Shown here: positions 11,739 to 24,771 of the stretch, piece by piece | Numbering within the stretch: the stretch's first letter is position 1 | How the letters are laid out: every line of letters starts with the position of its first letter | Source of the DNA: Lateolabrax maculatus | Taxonomy: Eukaryota > Chordata > Actinopteri > Acropomatiformes > Lateolabracidae | Assembly (NCBI GenBank): GCA_031216445.1 | Contig: CM062210.1 | Span: 3,838,501 to 3,902,500 of the forward strand | Reading direction: 5' to 3' | Length of the DNA stretch: 64,000 bases | Made by a program: the position numbers and the translations under genes | Notes under the pieces: model-generated | Told to the model about the DNA's origin: nothing | Database searches by the model: none | Seen by the model: the letters and a program-made list of their open reading frames with translations, nothing else

Positions 11739-14700
11739 CTCTGTGTGTCAGTTTACATGTATGAATGTAGGATGTGCACCAATTTTGTATAATGCTAATG
11801 AACTGAGTGTCACATGGTTATGGGTTCACTGAAATTTTTATAAAACATCATTTTTATTTTGCTTCAGTCTCTTTATAGTCTTGCATGAGTAGCGCTCTGT
11901 GCTCTTATGGGCTAAGGTTATAGATCACTTCAAAGAAGTTGTCAAAACAATTCAGACACACTAGTGTTCCAGATGTCGCTTTGTCTTCCACTATTACACA
12001 CTGTAGTAGATGGGATAAACTGAGCAATTGTTGCACCCAACAGTTATTTGTCAGGTTGGGCCATTATCAAGCTGATATTGTGCACTCTAAATTTGGCACA
12101 AGATGTTTTAGACACATTTATTTGATGATCTTATGAAGACTGGCCAACTATACAGTGTAAAATAAGAGAAGTAATGTGGCATTCTTGGCAATTGCCTCAA
12201 AAACATCTAAGTGAGGAGGTTGTAATGGAGGGTTGGGCTTACAAGCGTATGCCTTTGACACTGAAGACCACGGTTAATGTTCCATCTCCGACCAACAGTC
12301 AACATAGGTGTCTTTTAAACATGATCAACATGAAATTTGATCTTTCCTCAGGCTTCACTATGTATGAGTTGCCTAATCAGACCTTAAACATAGAGGTGGC
12401 ACGTCTGAAAAACCTGTGTGACACTTTCTTGGAATGGTTATAATGACTGGTTGTGAAAGGCGCATTCATGAAGGAAAAAGCTGCATTTGATGCAAAAACA
12501 ATCTCCGTGGTTTGGATAAAGAATAAATTCTACTTTAAATATAAATACATTTTGTTTAAATTACATTGTTAACAATTAATTTATTGCTTTAATGTTTTCT
12601 CAGATACTTGTACAGATGTGTTGGCAACTGGTTTCGCTTGTATATGTAACACATGTTCCATGAATTGTTGTACAATTGAGTAGTGCTGTGGAGCATAATG
12701 AGTGCTGCCTACTGAGGAATACATTGTGTGGGAGAAGAGAAACTGAAACAGAACCTGCATACAGATCAAGAAGTTTGAAACATTTGTGAAAAGTCTCACT
12801 TCTCAGTGGGAGGGCATCTTGTTGCTCCGCGATTATTTGGCTTTATTATCAAGGGAAAGAAAGTGTGTGATGCCAAAGCAGCCATGACTGGATTCTTTGT
12901 GTAGTTGTAGTTAAATTGTAAGTCATGCCTGATCTGCAGAGTAAACGTTGCAGACTGAAGTAAACTTTTGTGCGCATGATATCTTTTTGGATTCAGAATT
13001 TTGCTCAAATTTGTCTTCACTGAATGAGACGAAGGGTTATATATATGATATAAAAATGTATCACAGCATGAATCCTACAGTGTGTAAAAACACTGTTTTC
13101 TCTGCATTTGGTGTAAACACAATTCAGTTTCTAATCTTCTGAGCAATCTGCTCCCCGTCTAGTCTACAATTGTTGATAATATTGTGCCTAACACATCTCG
13201 TGGTTACAAGTGAGGAGAGACAGCAATCCCCCTTAGTTTTTTGTTGTAGGTTAAGTATGTTGTGTTGGGCACTATAGGGGTAATCATATAGAAGGAACAA
13301 GGTCAGAAAACACAGCTGATCTCGATGCTGCAGGCGGTGTGGGGTTCTGGGTCTGTTTCTATAAAACACTTGTACCATAATCCCAGGGGACAGACCTGCT
13401 CTCACACGTACAGCTATATAACATTGGTGGGTGGCTGGTGAAATGTGTTGATTGGCAGATAGTGTGATATAGTTATGGAGGAGTAGAGATGTATTCTATA
13501 GTTTTGTTATCTGAACTTCTGACTAGATAGCTTAACTATACTTTAACATTATGATCAGAGCTCATTATTTTTATTTTAGCATTTTTGGGGGATTTCAATG
13601 CAATTTCTTTTAATTGCATGAATTTCTTGTTTTTTTTTAAGTACCATTTGCAGAAACAATATTCCTTTGTTTTTTATTGTTTAATTAATCACCTGTGTGG
13701 GCTAATAACCAAGAAATTTGGTTACACTTTACACTTACACTTTACATTTTTTTGTCTTTGCATTCTGTTACCAGAAGCATTTTCTGAACGGTTGCCATCA
13801 CAAGCAGAGCTCAATTACTGTACAGTTCAGTGAAACCACTTTGGTTGAGCTTGTACAATTTTTACAATGTGTACTCCAAGTGAGCCAGGTTGGATTAATA
13901 TGAACATCTCATAGAAGCAGAGCTGCTCTGTCGGTGGAAATAATCCAATTAGTTGAGTTTGTTATTCAACAAATTTTAGGACTCTCATGAACCTTAATTA
14001 GAACATTAATGGCTATGACGTCTTTCTTTTAATCATGACCTCCAGTAGCCATGGGTCAGTGAACACCCTGACAAAAGTACAAAAATAGATCTTTCAGTAT
14101 TTTAACAGTATTATCACTGTTAAAGGCTCTATAATATTAGGTACTTTATCTTATTCCTGTTTGGTGTCATTTATTTGACTTCAGTCTAACATTCCTTAGC
14201 AAGAGGATTGTGGTTTTTCAAAATGTGGCTTTGTGTCGTGTTTGCAGAACAGAAACTTCAGTCTGCTGAAAAGAAGAGCTTTCCTCTGTTATGTGAGATT
14301 CTGTATGATCACTTTCTGTCACCATTTCCTGTCTGCGGCCCCTGTAGTCCTGGAGTCTAAGACAATTTTAGTGACGCAGGTGCCTCTACATTGCCTCCTC
14401 TTCATGTGAATGACATCTGACAGTGTCAATTTCCACTGAACAGTTTGGTTCAGGCTTCGGGCACCTTTCTGCTCGTCTCGTCTGCAGCAAATCCCTTTCA
14501 GACATTTAGGTGGTGTTGCTGTAGAAAACACACTTGTCACTTCATGTTTTATCAAACGCTCTTGACTCAGCATAATGAGAGAAGATCTTAAAGCCACTAC
14601 CAAAATGTAGCTTGTATCAGTGCCACTGACGCCTTTGAACTAACTGGGTTTAACCATCTGAGAGGGTTTAAAAGATATCAAAAATGATCCTCAGGCCTAT

Positions 14701-17700
14701 TAGCGTTGGTATAGGTTTGCTGCTGTGTTTGGGACACAAGCTGAGAAGGAGGGGTGACTGGGACTTCAGCGGTAAAAGGACATTATTCTAATTGGTCCCT
14801 TGACTGTTACAATCCCCATGTATCCCTGCAATTCTAAGAAAACACTGCAACTCAACTGTCTCCAAATATTACCTTCATTTTTTAATGGTGCAAAACACCC
14901 ACTAAAAGCCAACTAAGTGATTATTAAACAAGGGGATACCCTTTTAGAATGTATTCTATTTTATCACCAGTATGAGAAAGTACTATTCTCTGCATTTCCT
15001 TCCACCTAAAAGATAGTTTGGTATGTTTCAATGCGATGATGAGCATAATAAAGTATAGTAAGTGTTGGATGTTGTTCAATTTCTGAATATTTTGTTGAGT
15101 TAAACCATGTTTATTGAACAGTAAAACATGTTCTTTGATGTTAGCTGCAATATAACATCTAATTCACCAAGCTTATATATCTATCGAGTATGGTTAAGGA
15201 TTAAAAAATATACTATAGCAAAGTGAAGCTGCACTGCAGATAACCTGTGGTAGACACTGTCAGCCAGAGAGTGAAACCTTTTGACCCATGACTTTCCACA
15301 AAGTCCATCCATTAATATTACTGGACCTTTTTCTCAAATACCGTAGGTCCCTGAATATCTTTCCTCCTCCCTTGTGAAAGTCTTAGAATATGATGTTCTT
15401 TTAATTCACACAAACAGTACCAAATACTATCATTTTTTTAATTATGTTTAGCAGTTTTGGTTTTATTTTATAACAGTACAGTTGAGAATCAGATAAGAAA
15501 CGAGACTAGAGAGAAAGAAAGAATAGGGTGACATGCAATGATGGTTCCCAGCTGGATGTGAACCAGATGTTGCAGACACATGGGATCCATCTTATGTCAT
15601 CATGAAGCCCTTTAAGTACAGTAGACTCTCATCTGAATCTACACATTGAGCCTATACCTGATTCTCCAAATATTTAGCTCCCATGTAGGCACATGGCTAA
15701 GCATTTTTGATTCATAACATACATTTAGAAACGTAGACTTGATGTTCTAATTTACTATTGTAAGTGGCAGCACCGTGTAGTCCCTAATTACAGAACTTGT
15801 CTGTGTTTTAAAAATATAGCCTATGTCTTACAGAAAATGTATTACAAGTTGCACTACTGCGTGTGAAACTCCAACCAAATCCCAATGATCCAGTTTGAGA
15901 GAGGAAAAATAGAAACAATATTAGACACTTCCAGAAAAACTGGTCAAACCATTTTAGATAACAATAAACTTCTCTGCTTTTTAGCTATATTCTCAATTTG
16001 TTCCAAACACTCATAATTTAATAAAAATATGGTTTAATAGTAATTAAAGACAGGCACGTAAGTTGTTTTATAGTCATGTTCCATACACCCTCAAATCATG
16101 TATATCCACAATCTACAGTATCTCACACCAATGGGAAGTCCATATAAACATCCGGGACTCATTCAGTCTGTGTCAAGGTTGCACCACATGAGCACACAGA
16201 ACACAGTCAGTGTTCAGAAGGTACATAACTCCATCTTTCTAGTTCAATATGCAACCTTGGCAGAACTCTGTAAAAGTAAATTCTCATTCTGTAAATCTTC
16301 ATCACTTTGTTTGGTCAAAAATGCTCTTTTGTAACTTGCTCATTGTCTCGCACTACATACTTTGTTATTGAAGAGCAGCGTCAGGATGAGCAGTAAGTGA
16401 GCTTTTAAATACACATACAGTAAGTATGCGTGGAGTCACCTCTTATGCGTGTGCATTTCAACAATGTACACTCACTTAGTCATAGATACCCACTATTATT
16501 GGCTGTCCTACAAGTTTGTTGACCCAAAAGATGAAATGAATCTATGCTTCCAGCCCTGACTTCTTCTGCAGCATCCTTCTTAATGCATCAGATGTTAACC
16601 ATCATCCGCCATGCAGTCTCTCATCCAGCTATTATTATGGATGATTCAATGCTTTGTGGTCACTGTGCCTGCCCCGATATTAAAGTTCCGACTTAGATTT
16701 CATCTGCAGTTGCAGGACTCAGACCCGGTATTGATCACATCAATGATTCAAAGGGCAAAGTGAGTCACAAGCAGCCATTAAATGACAATAATAAACAAAC
16801 ATACTATTATTAATAGTGTTTAAATTTAGGGAGCCATCTTATTTCTATTTGGAGCTGTCAGCAGTGACAAATACCTGTTAGATCTCTCACTTGTATAATA
16901 GGATTAATTAAATGTAGTGGATCCTTTCAAAAGGCTAAATGGAGTTGGGTGCTGTTTGCTGGGCCTGTGATTTCTCTGCAAAGCGACTGTCTGAGTTCTT
17001 TGTACAAACAGCAAGTTTGTCCAATTCCATCATCCCTCAAATAACTACAGCACCGTGTCAACAGTCCTCCAGTAGCTCAAGTAAGTTCTGTGTGTTTTGG
17101 AAGGCGACTGACCTGCCCACAAAATTTGAGAGGATGGAGGCGTAAGCTCCTTTATCCTGCTAAATGAGTTTCATCGCCTTAACTGTTATGTGCACAAAGC
17201 AGCTGTACTTCGCAGCAAGTTATATAAAAAAATTGTTTTCTTGGGATACAAAACAATTATCTGAGTTCAAGATCTGTACAAGAATTTATATGTTTTCATA
17301 GGTTTCACTGGATATACTGTAAAACATCTGTTGATGCATTCATCTTTATGTACAGTTTATATAGTATGAGTTATTCCATAAATTTGCAATTTTTCAAAAT
17401 ATATTCTTTAAGCTCACCACTGGGATTTGTTGAGTAGTTTATCTAAAACATTAACAGTCAGATTAACTAATTTCTTAACATATGGGAACATCATGAGGCA
17501 GCACTGTGTGCACAATGGAGTGCTTATGTTGTGTAAAATGGTCTCATATTGTGTGGTTGTCACACAGTATTACTGTGTTTGGGTACCTTACATGACCATG
17601 CAGACTCATTACTTTGGATGAAATGGGTCCCATAAGAAAATGGTCCATTCCAGTACAAATCCACAGCCCTGCTTATCACCATGTTAGCAACAGAGTGTGT

Positions 17701-19096
17701 TGATGTTGGTTAGTTTATCTTTTATGAAGATAATTTGTTGGAAAAGGATTGCTTATCAAAACTTTTTTCCCTCTATTGTTCAGCAGTCGAGTTATTTATA
17801 CATGAGATAAGAAGTTCCCCATTTATTGCGCATTTGTCTTGATGACAAACAGTCCCAGTCGTTAATACTTCTTATTGCAGCTCATAGGATGTAGCTGAGA
17901 TTGCCATAACTGTGTTGCAGCAGTGTTGAGTCTTTGCAAAAAGAGAAAATAACATGATAATTATATAAAATTAACATAATGACATCTAGAGATGAGCGAG
18001 ATGAATCCAACATTTTATCAGGGAATGTGTAGTTTTGCTAATTCTTTTTTATTATCTAATCTTTTATTATACAGAGTAGGTTGGCTGAGTATACATGATA
18101 TTTTAGAACAATGCAAAAATTATGTGGATCAAATGTTGCCATAAAGTATGACATGTATACAATGTCTGAAAACTAGGTCACTTTATCAAATAAGCACAAA
18201 AATTACCATCTCTCATCTAAACGTTCTGAGAATAAAAAAAATTAGGTGTCATTTTTTTTCACATGCTGAGTGTCTCAGTGTGAAAGAAAACTCCACGAGT
18301 CAGTCCTGATTGGTTACTGTGGTTCCATAAATTAGATCTCTATGCATGGGAGGACAGAGATACTTGGGGCGCTGCCAGAGGCGGGAGCGCACAGTGGTGG
18401 AGAGCTTCCAACATTAACCTGCAAAACATGTATACTTTGTGACATACTGTCATAATTTTATCATCTGGCTGCAAATGCACCATTATTCACTCTCATGTAC
18501 GCACGACTGCAAGAAAGCAAGTCGTCCACCTGCAATTTCCCACAAACATGCTTCACACAACAGTGCATATCTAATGGTGTATACCTCACCATGTGAAATG
18601 TTAAATTATTCATTCACAGCTACATTTCAGTCTTGTCAGACAGAAACTATAGCTGGAACAGGTACATTTTTCAACAAATCAATAGGTAAGGGGGTTTGGA
18701 ATACCATGTTACAGAAATAACAATGTGATCATTCAGTTTAAGTAAGAAACAGAAAAACTAACACTACAATTGCAATTTTATGTTTTTACACATTGTTCAC
18801 ATAATGGTAGAAGTAGTATTTACATATTTTACTTATGTAAAAGTAGTTGTAGTACCACAATGGAACAACACTTAAAAAATACTTTAAATTTTTTTAAAGT
18901 GTATATGAGTTATTAGCAAAATGTACTTATTTTATATAGTTTTTTTTCCACTTTCAGAGTATTATATTATTTTATGTTGTGTTATATTGTATCATTATTA
19001 CTTTGGGATTAGTAAGAAGCATGTTGGGTGGTTAATACAACAATTCAGTGTTTTTAAGATGATGATGTTTTAGATAATCAGGTGAACTAGTAACCA
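11739..19096. other. 5' intergenic region without recognised genes
   Basis: AT-rich DNA with short chance frames. An 89-codon + frame at 12174-12443 has an unremarkable composition and no recognised motif, followed by an AATAAA-type signal near 12525. I do not consider it supported as a gene. Confidence 0.55.
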
Positions 19097-19500
19097 CAGT
19101 TTATAGCCAAACGTCTATGGACACCAAAACAAGGTGAGGACACCTGAAAATGACGCCTAAATGCTATTATTGAATGGATCATTTCAAAGTTATGCATTGA
19201 CATGCCACTGCAGCAGCCTCCACTCTTCTGGAAAATCAGGGATTTGCTCCCATTCAGCCACAAGAGCATTAGTGAGGTCGGTCGCTGCTGTTGGGCGATA
19301 AGGCCTGGCTCGCAGTCTCTGTTCGATGGAATGCGTTCAATAGAGTTGAGGTCGCAGTTTTGTGTAAGCAAGTACATATCGGAAAACCGTTTCTTTGTGG
19401 CCTTAGTTTCAGGAAGCCAAAGCCAGGTCCGTAAAGTTGGAATCACGCTATTGTTTAAAATATCATTGTATGCTGTAGCATTAAGAATTTCATTCTTCAT
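19087..19500 (-). pseudogene. Tc1-like transposase C-terminal fragment
   Basis: A 137-codon minus-strand frame overlaps the transposon remnant. Its first half resembles the C-terminal third of Tc1-family transposases (EILNATAYNDIL, CDLNSIERI, CEPGLIAQQQRPTS). The family's helix-turn-helix region is absent, the conserved H-L-W-D-E-L after the PIE position is replaced, and the last 50 or so residues diverge, running into terminal repeat sequence. It is a relic, not a functional gene. Confidence 0.65.
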
Positions 19501-19592
19501 TATAAGTAAGGGGCCAAGTAAGAACCATGAAAATCAGCTCCACAACACATCATAGCATGTGGATGTGTCCACATACTTTTGGCCATATAGTG
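19097..19592 (-). mobile_element. Decayed Tc1/mariner-type DNA transposon remnant
   Basis: The ends are imperfect inverted repeats. CAGTTTATAGCCAAACGTCT at 19097 matches the reverse complement of the right end, which reads CACTATATGGCCAAAAGTAT from 19592 inward. The minus strand carries the last part of a Tc1-type transposase. EILNATAYNDIL (about 19490-19455) and CDLNSIERI (near 19340) match the family pattern around the DLNPIEHLW motif of the DD34D/E catalytic core. The element is only about 500 bases against about 1.3-1.6 kb for a full copy. It lacks the helix-turn-helix DNA-binding half and the first two catalytic aspartates, so it cannot move by itself. Confidence 0.75.
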
Positions 19593-22500
19593 AATTTGTC
19601 AAATGAATGTATTATATATATAAAATTATAGTATTGTATAATTCTCAGAGATAATCCAGTCTCCACAATTGTTTGAATTAACAGGTGAAATCAACTTTCT
19701 TCTTTTTCTATTGCACAAGCAATATATCCAACACAAATCACTAACCATGGATCATAGTCTTTTTTCCCTAATTCATATTCCTGCAATTTTAACAACATTT
19801 CCACCTTTCTCAGTGTGCAGACATGTTGCAGAAATAGCCCCAAATTGTAGAGGAAAATGTCTTCACGTGAATTTTTTGCAGTCTCCACTGATTGGAGCTT
19901 AACAAGATGTGGAAAAGCTCCCACTGGAGGCGGTGACCAGGGGAAAGGCGAAAAGCAATCCAGGAATATCTGCTGTTCTTTCACAGCTCAAAGACACTGT
20001 CATCAAGGTTGTCAGAGTATTTCTGAGGGTAGAATAAGAGTATCCTACAGAGAGACCTTTGGCCCCTCTGTTAAGCCTTCAGGTAGGATGGGAATGAGTG
20101 TGCCGGAGCCTGACTTATTATTGTGCATTAGAGGGGTTTTCAAGGTCATTGTAAACCTTCAATAGTCTTCTTTTCCTCTCTTTATCATACATATCTCACA
20201 CTTCTGTTGGGCATTTTTCAACCTAGTGTCCTAAAAATAACGTTGTTACGAGATTGTTTAGGCTGTTACCTTTTTTAATGGAAACATAATTGCTGCATAG
20301 ATCATGTTCACTGCTAATGTGTTTTTTCTAGTCCAGAAAGCTCAACAGTCTTGTACCACACACAGTTTGTAAGGAGTTAGTGGTGGTACATGGATGAATG
20401 GTGGGCACTTAAGTACAGGACTTCATTTTCAACCAAGATCACCATCTTCCCCTAACCTTCTCCAAGAGATTTGAGTTGACTAAAAATAACCATTTAAACA
20501 CTGATTATTATCTATCCAGATTATCCAGGAGCAGATATTGTATGAAAAACAAATCAGGTATGTTGTCAGTGAATGTTTTTGCAGATTTGTGACAGAAACT
20601 CAGTTCTATGAAATTGCTTCCTTATTATGTTGGTTACAAATGTAGCCTGTGTGGCATCCAGTTTCTTTCATAACATATTTGTTATTGCAAATGAGTATAT
20701 ACACACATTTTTTAGGAAACACTTTTGACTTTTTTTGATTTTATCAACTAATGTATCAAAAGAAAAAAAAATCAATACATTATTAATAAGGAAAAGGCAT
20801 AATTAGTTGCGGTCCGAGTTTAAACCAATCAGCAGTTTAAGAGTTTTCTATATTTTGATAAGGACTTAAATGTCTTGGCCCACTTTTATAATTGTACCTC
20901 TTGTTTTCATTAGCTGCTGCTCAGTCAGAGGGCACCCGGCCCATTAGGAGTTAGAAGTCTTGACAGTGTCTCTTTACTCACACCATTTCCTGTATTTAGT
21001 CATCACTCAGAGCAACGGAGCTGCGCCACATGGTGCTACTCAATACATGAGTGCAAAGAAATGTGGATCTGAAAGTCAATGAGTCTGTTCTGTCATGGGA
21101 TTGATTTTCTTTCTTGTTCAATAATTTTTTTTGGTTCATTTTTTGTCAGTTGTTCCAGTTTTTATATTTCCAGTTACACAGCTAATATAACGGTAAAACT
21201 CTTTTCCATCGTGTGTATGAGCTGGATATAAACGAGCTGCATGTAAACTAGCCTCTGTGTAAAACAGATTGACTCTTGACATTCTCCCCTCCTTCTCACC
21301 CAGCAGTGTGTCTGTATTGTGGATCAAATCTTGTGAATTCATAATTAATGAGTATAAAGTGTGGGTTGGGAGTTTGAAAACCCTTGAGGGTTTTAAAGAC
21401 AAAATATATATATTCATCTGCTGTTTTCAGTCACACATTCGGTTAGAAAAACTGAAATATGAAGTCTCGGTTTATAATTTAAAATCAATATCTTCATTAA
21501 TATCTGTGTGTCCCTTTAAAAATTCTGTATATCGTCAACCTACTCGTAGTAAATATTCTAAAATACTCATTGCTCATATTAACTGAAACTACTGCATTAA
21601 CCATTGTGCATGAGAGAGACTGTCAGCCTGAGAAAGGCTACATATTCTTCAGCAAGATGTTGGATGCATTCTAAAGAAGAAAACATATGTTTTCAGAGTC
21701 AGCAGCAAAAACAACTATTTGTTTGAATCCTGAGCAGCAATTTGTTTTAGCTGGGTAAGTGCTCAGGGGTAACAGTACTCACAGTATTCTCCACTGAGGG
21801 AAGAGTAGTATATGGATTTTTAATGGAGGGGCGCGGCGTAACCTTGATGAGCGTCAACCACATATAAATGAGATGTGTTGCAAAGGAGGCAAACAAGTTC
21901 CCAGTCCTACCCCGCCGATATGTGTCGCCCAGCTCCAGCAGAGCCCACTGCCTCGTGCAAGCACCCCCCCCCAAACCAGCAGCTTGAAATGAGATTCACT
22001 CAAGTGCATAATCCCTCAATTCTGCTTAGCTTTGATTAATTGACCAAATGTCTCTTATATATGGAGGGTCCACAGAACCAGACTGCACCATTTAAAATTA
22101 AAATTAAAACTAACAAAAAAACTCATACTGGCTCTTGATGGCATACACTGCAAAAATGTTCTCGCAAGTTAATGGCTTGCAAACTTGTCCAGAGAACCCA
22201 TTGTAATCTTAGTGTATCGTTAAAGGCTCTTCAGCAATTAGTCCCCCTGGCAAAATGATTTACTGACCTGTCATTAAAAACCTGTCAGGGAAATGGACAT
22301 CATGCAGAGAAATGGCCCTTTGGATCGATACCTGAGTAACCCCTTAAAGCACTGTGCAGCTTGTCGTTAGGGAAAAGCTTTTGTGTTTACAGAGTTTCAC
22401 ACTTATATCCTGTAAGTGCAAGGAAGTTCTCCTGGCCCTTATTAATAAATCATTAGTGGAAACTGTGCACTTTGTACCAGTGTCAAACAGGTTTATAGCC

Positions 22501-24463
22501 TGTTTACTACTATTTTATGCCTAGTTTTACTCAAATCACTCTGAAATTCATACAATATGTGATGGAGATTGAAATGAAATGCTAATTGTGCAGGTTTGTA
22601 AGGTTATGGCATCAGGTAATTGACAGGAAGTTGAGTGTGACAAGTGCAAGTTTTGTTTTCTACCTACATGAGATGTAGTCGATGGACGATTCTGCAGCCC
22701 TGTATTATGTGTTTTGGAAAGTTGAATAAATCCTATAGTACTGGCACATGACACTTGCAGTTTGGCTAAGATAAGGTTAAGGTTAGGCAACAGAAATGCT
22801 TGGTTAAGGTTTCAGAAAGGTCATGGTCATGATTTAAAAAGCTGAGATGACACACAAACTCTGAACACAACATGGTACATGCCCATCTACCAGTCAACTG
22901 TTATACCCTTATTTTAGCAGAACAGCACTCTACTTTAACCCTGTCTCCCAGAAATCACCTTTTATAGAGTACTGTTTTGTTTTCTGCATTTATGTTATGG
23001 TAAAAATTTTAATCTCTGCCTGGATTATGTTCCTGGCAACAATGAACATAATCATCAGTTGCCTTAAAAACATATTTGCTTTTGCAAACTGAGAGGATAA
23101 AAACAATTTCTAAGAGATAGGGTTGACTTGTATTGAAGTTGAACATTGCAGGTGGATCTAAAAAATGTACTGCAGATTTATCCAACTTGCAGAGATTGGG
23201 CAGATTTTTCACAAACAACTGAAATGAATGACAGGAAACAGTGTCTTCTCATTTTGTGCAAACGCCTGCAGCAGTCTTTTGAAGGAGAGGGGCAAACTAC
23301 ATGATGGGCATAAAGAAAAGACACCAGGATTATCATTTAAACTAGGTACACTCATTTCCTTAAAATCAGCCTTAACATTTGGCAGTAATGTAAAATCCAA
23401 GTATCAGGAAGTGTGAGTGTTTTTTCTTTCAGTGCTAAGAATGAAAATAACCTGTCTGCAGTTTCAAGGAGAGTCATTACTTCTTTTAATACACTGAGCA
23501 CATCCATTTTAGAGTGTTTTTGAAAATGTATGCCAACTCTGGATGTGGACCAGAGACACAGTTGTGTTGGCAGGAAGAACTAGGCCTGGATGATAGATGA
23601 AGCTGGAGGCAGTGTGGCTGAGGAGCCTCTGACGTCTTCGAGACCCCTGCCTTTCCATGTCCACTCCCTCCCGACTTTCAACTCGCTGCTCGCCTCCTCG
23701 TCTCTGATGCCTAATCCGTCTCCTCAGCAAGCACTCTTTAGTTTACAGACCCTCACCCTCCCCCCCCTCCTCGTCCCCTTGTTCATGACGCATCACACTC
23801 CATTCTCCTCATGTCTCCTCTGCGGCCTAATTGATGGGTGAACACTGAGGTCCTGAAGGGCCTCTCTCCCTCTCGTTCGTGCTGCCCATCTCTTCTTCCT
23901 ACAGCCCCCACCCGCCCCCTTTCAGTGCTCTGTTCATTATTCATTAAGTTTCCCTTTGGATCCGGAGAGAGCAAAAGCATTGCTGAATTCATAGGCAGAC
24001 TCAACAGCTGGCCCAAGGGTACCTGAGCAATGTGTATGTGTGTGTGGGAGTGGGAAAACGAGGGAGGAGGAGAGCTAGAAAGAGCGTGACTGACTGACAG
24101 ACTGACTAACTGATTGACAGAAACCAAAAGGGAGAGAAAAGAAAAGTAGGAAGAAGAAGTCAAAGAATAGGAGCACCCTGCCAAAAAATTGTTCAAAACA
24201 CATGTAATTGGGCTTTGAAACCAGGAAGCGCACTGCAGCTCAGCTGAAAAGCACTGGTTGCAGGATGTGATTGTATTTTAAAACCATGAAAAAGAGGCAA
24301 GTGTGCAAGCTGAGAAGAGGAATGAACAGCAGGACTTATGGTAAAAAGGATGCGTATAGTGTTGTTAACATGTTCTTTTTATATGAGGATATTAGATGTG
24401 AGCAAGTTGTCTTAGTGTCTCTGCATATGTGTATGCAAATAGGTCTGTGACAGGACAAGTTGG
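19593..24463. other. 5' intergenic region, with a pyrimidine-rich block
   Basis: No recognised coding sequence. The + strand at about 23630-23930 is strongly C/T-rich and from 24040 to 24180 it is A/G-rich, a local reversal of strand composition. The frames open there are composition artefacts. Confidence 0.55.
24087..24120. repeat. GACT-type tetranucleotide repeat
   Basis: An imperfect run of TGAC/GACT units, in purine-rich DNA between the pyrimidine-rich block at 23.6-23.9 kb and the minisatellite. Confidence 0.75.
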
Positions 24464-24771
24464 TGATTGGCTCCCTCTGGTGCACCTGTTACCACCTCCT
24501 GCTCGTGACTGGCTCCCTCTGGTTCACCTGTTACCACCTCCTGCTCGTGATTGGCTCCCTCTGGTGCACCTGTTACCACCTCCTGCTCGTGACTGGCTCC
24601 CTCTGGTGCACCTGTTACCACCTCCTGCTCGTTATTGGCTCCCTCTGGCTCACCTGTTACCACCTCCTGCTCGTGATTGGCTCCCTCTGGTTCACCTGTT
24701 ACCACCTCCTGCTCGTTATTGGCTCCCTCTGGTGCACCTGTTACCACCTCCTGCTCGTGATTGGCTCCCTC
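24464..24771. repeat. 42-bp minisatellite, about 7.3 copies
   Basis: Seven full 42-base units start at 24464, 24506, 24548, 24590, 24632, 24674 and 24716. A partial unit runs 24758-24771. Each starts TGATTGGCTCCCTCTGG or a near variant and ends ACCACCTCCTGCTCG. Because 42 is a multiple of three, several frames stay open on both strands and translate as perfect 14-residue repeats. This is a property of the repeat, not evidence for a protein. The units vary at only a few positions, suggesting recent expansion or homogenisation. Confidence 0.97.

Noticed and set aside
12174..12443. 89-codon + frame with ordinary amino acid composition followed by a possible AATAAA
   Set aside because: No recognised motif and no upstream exon evidence. 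It could be a relic, but nothing supports a gene.
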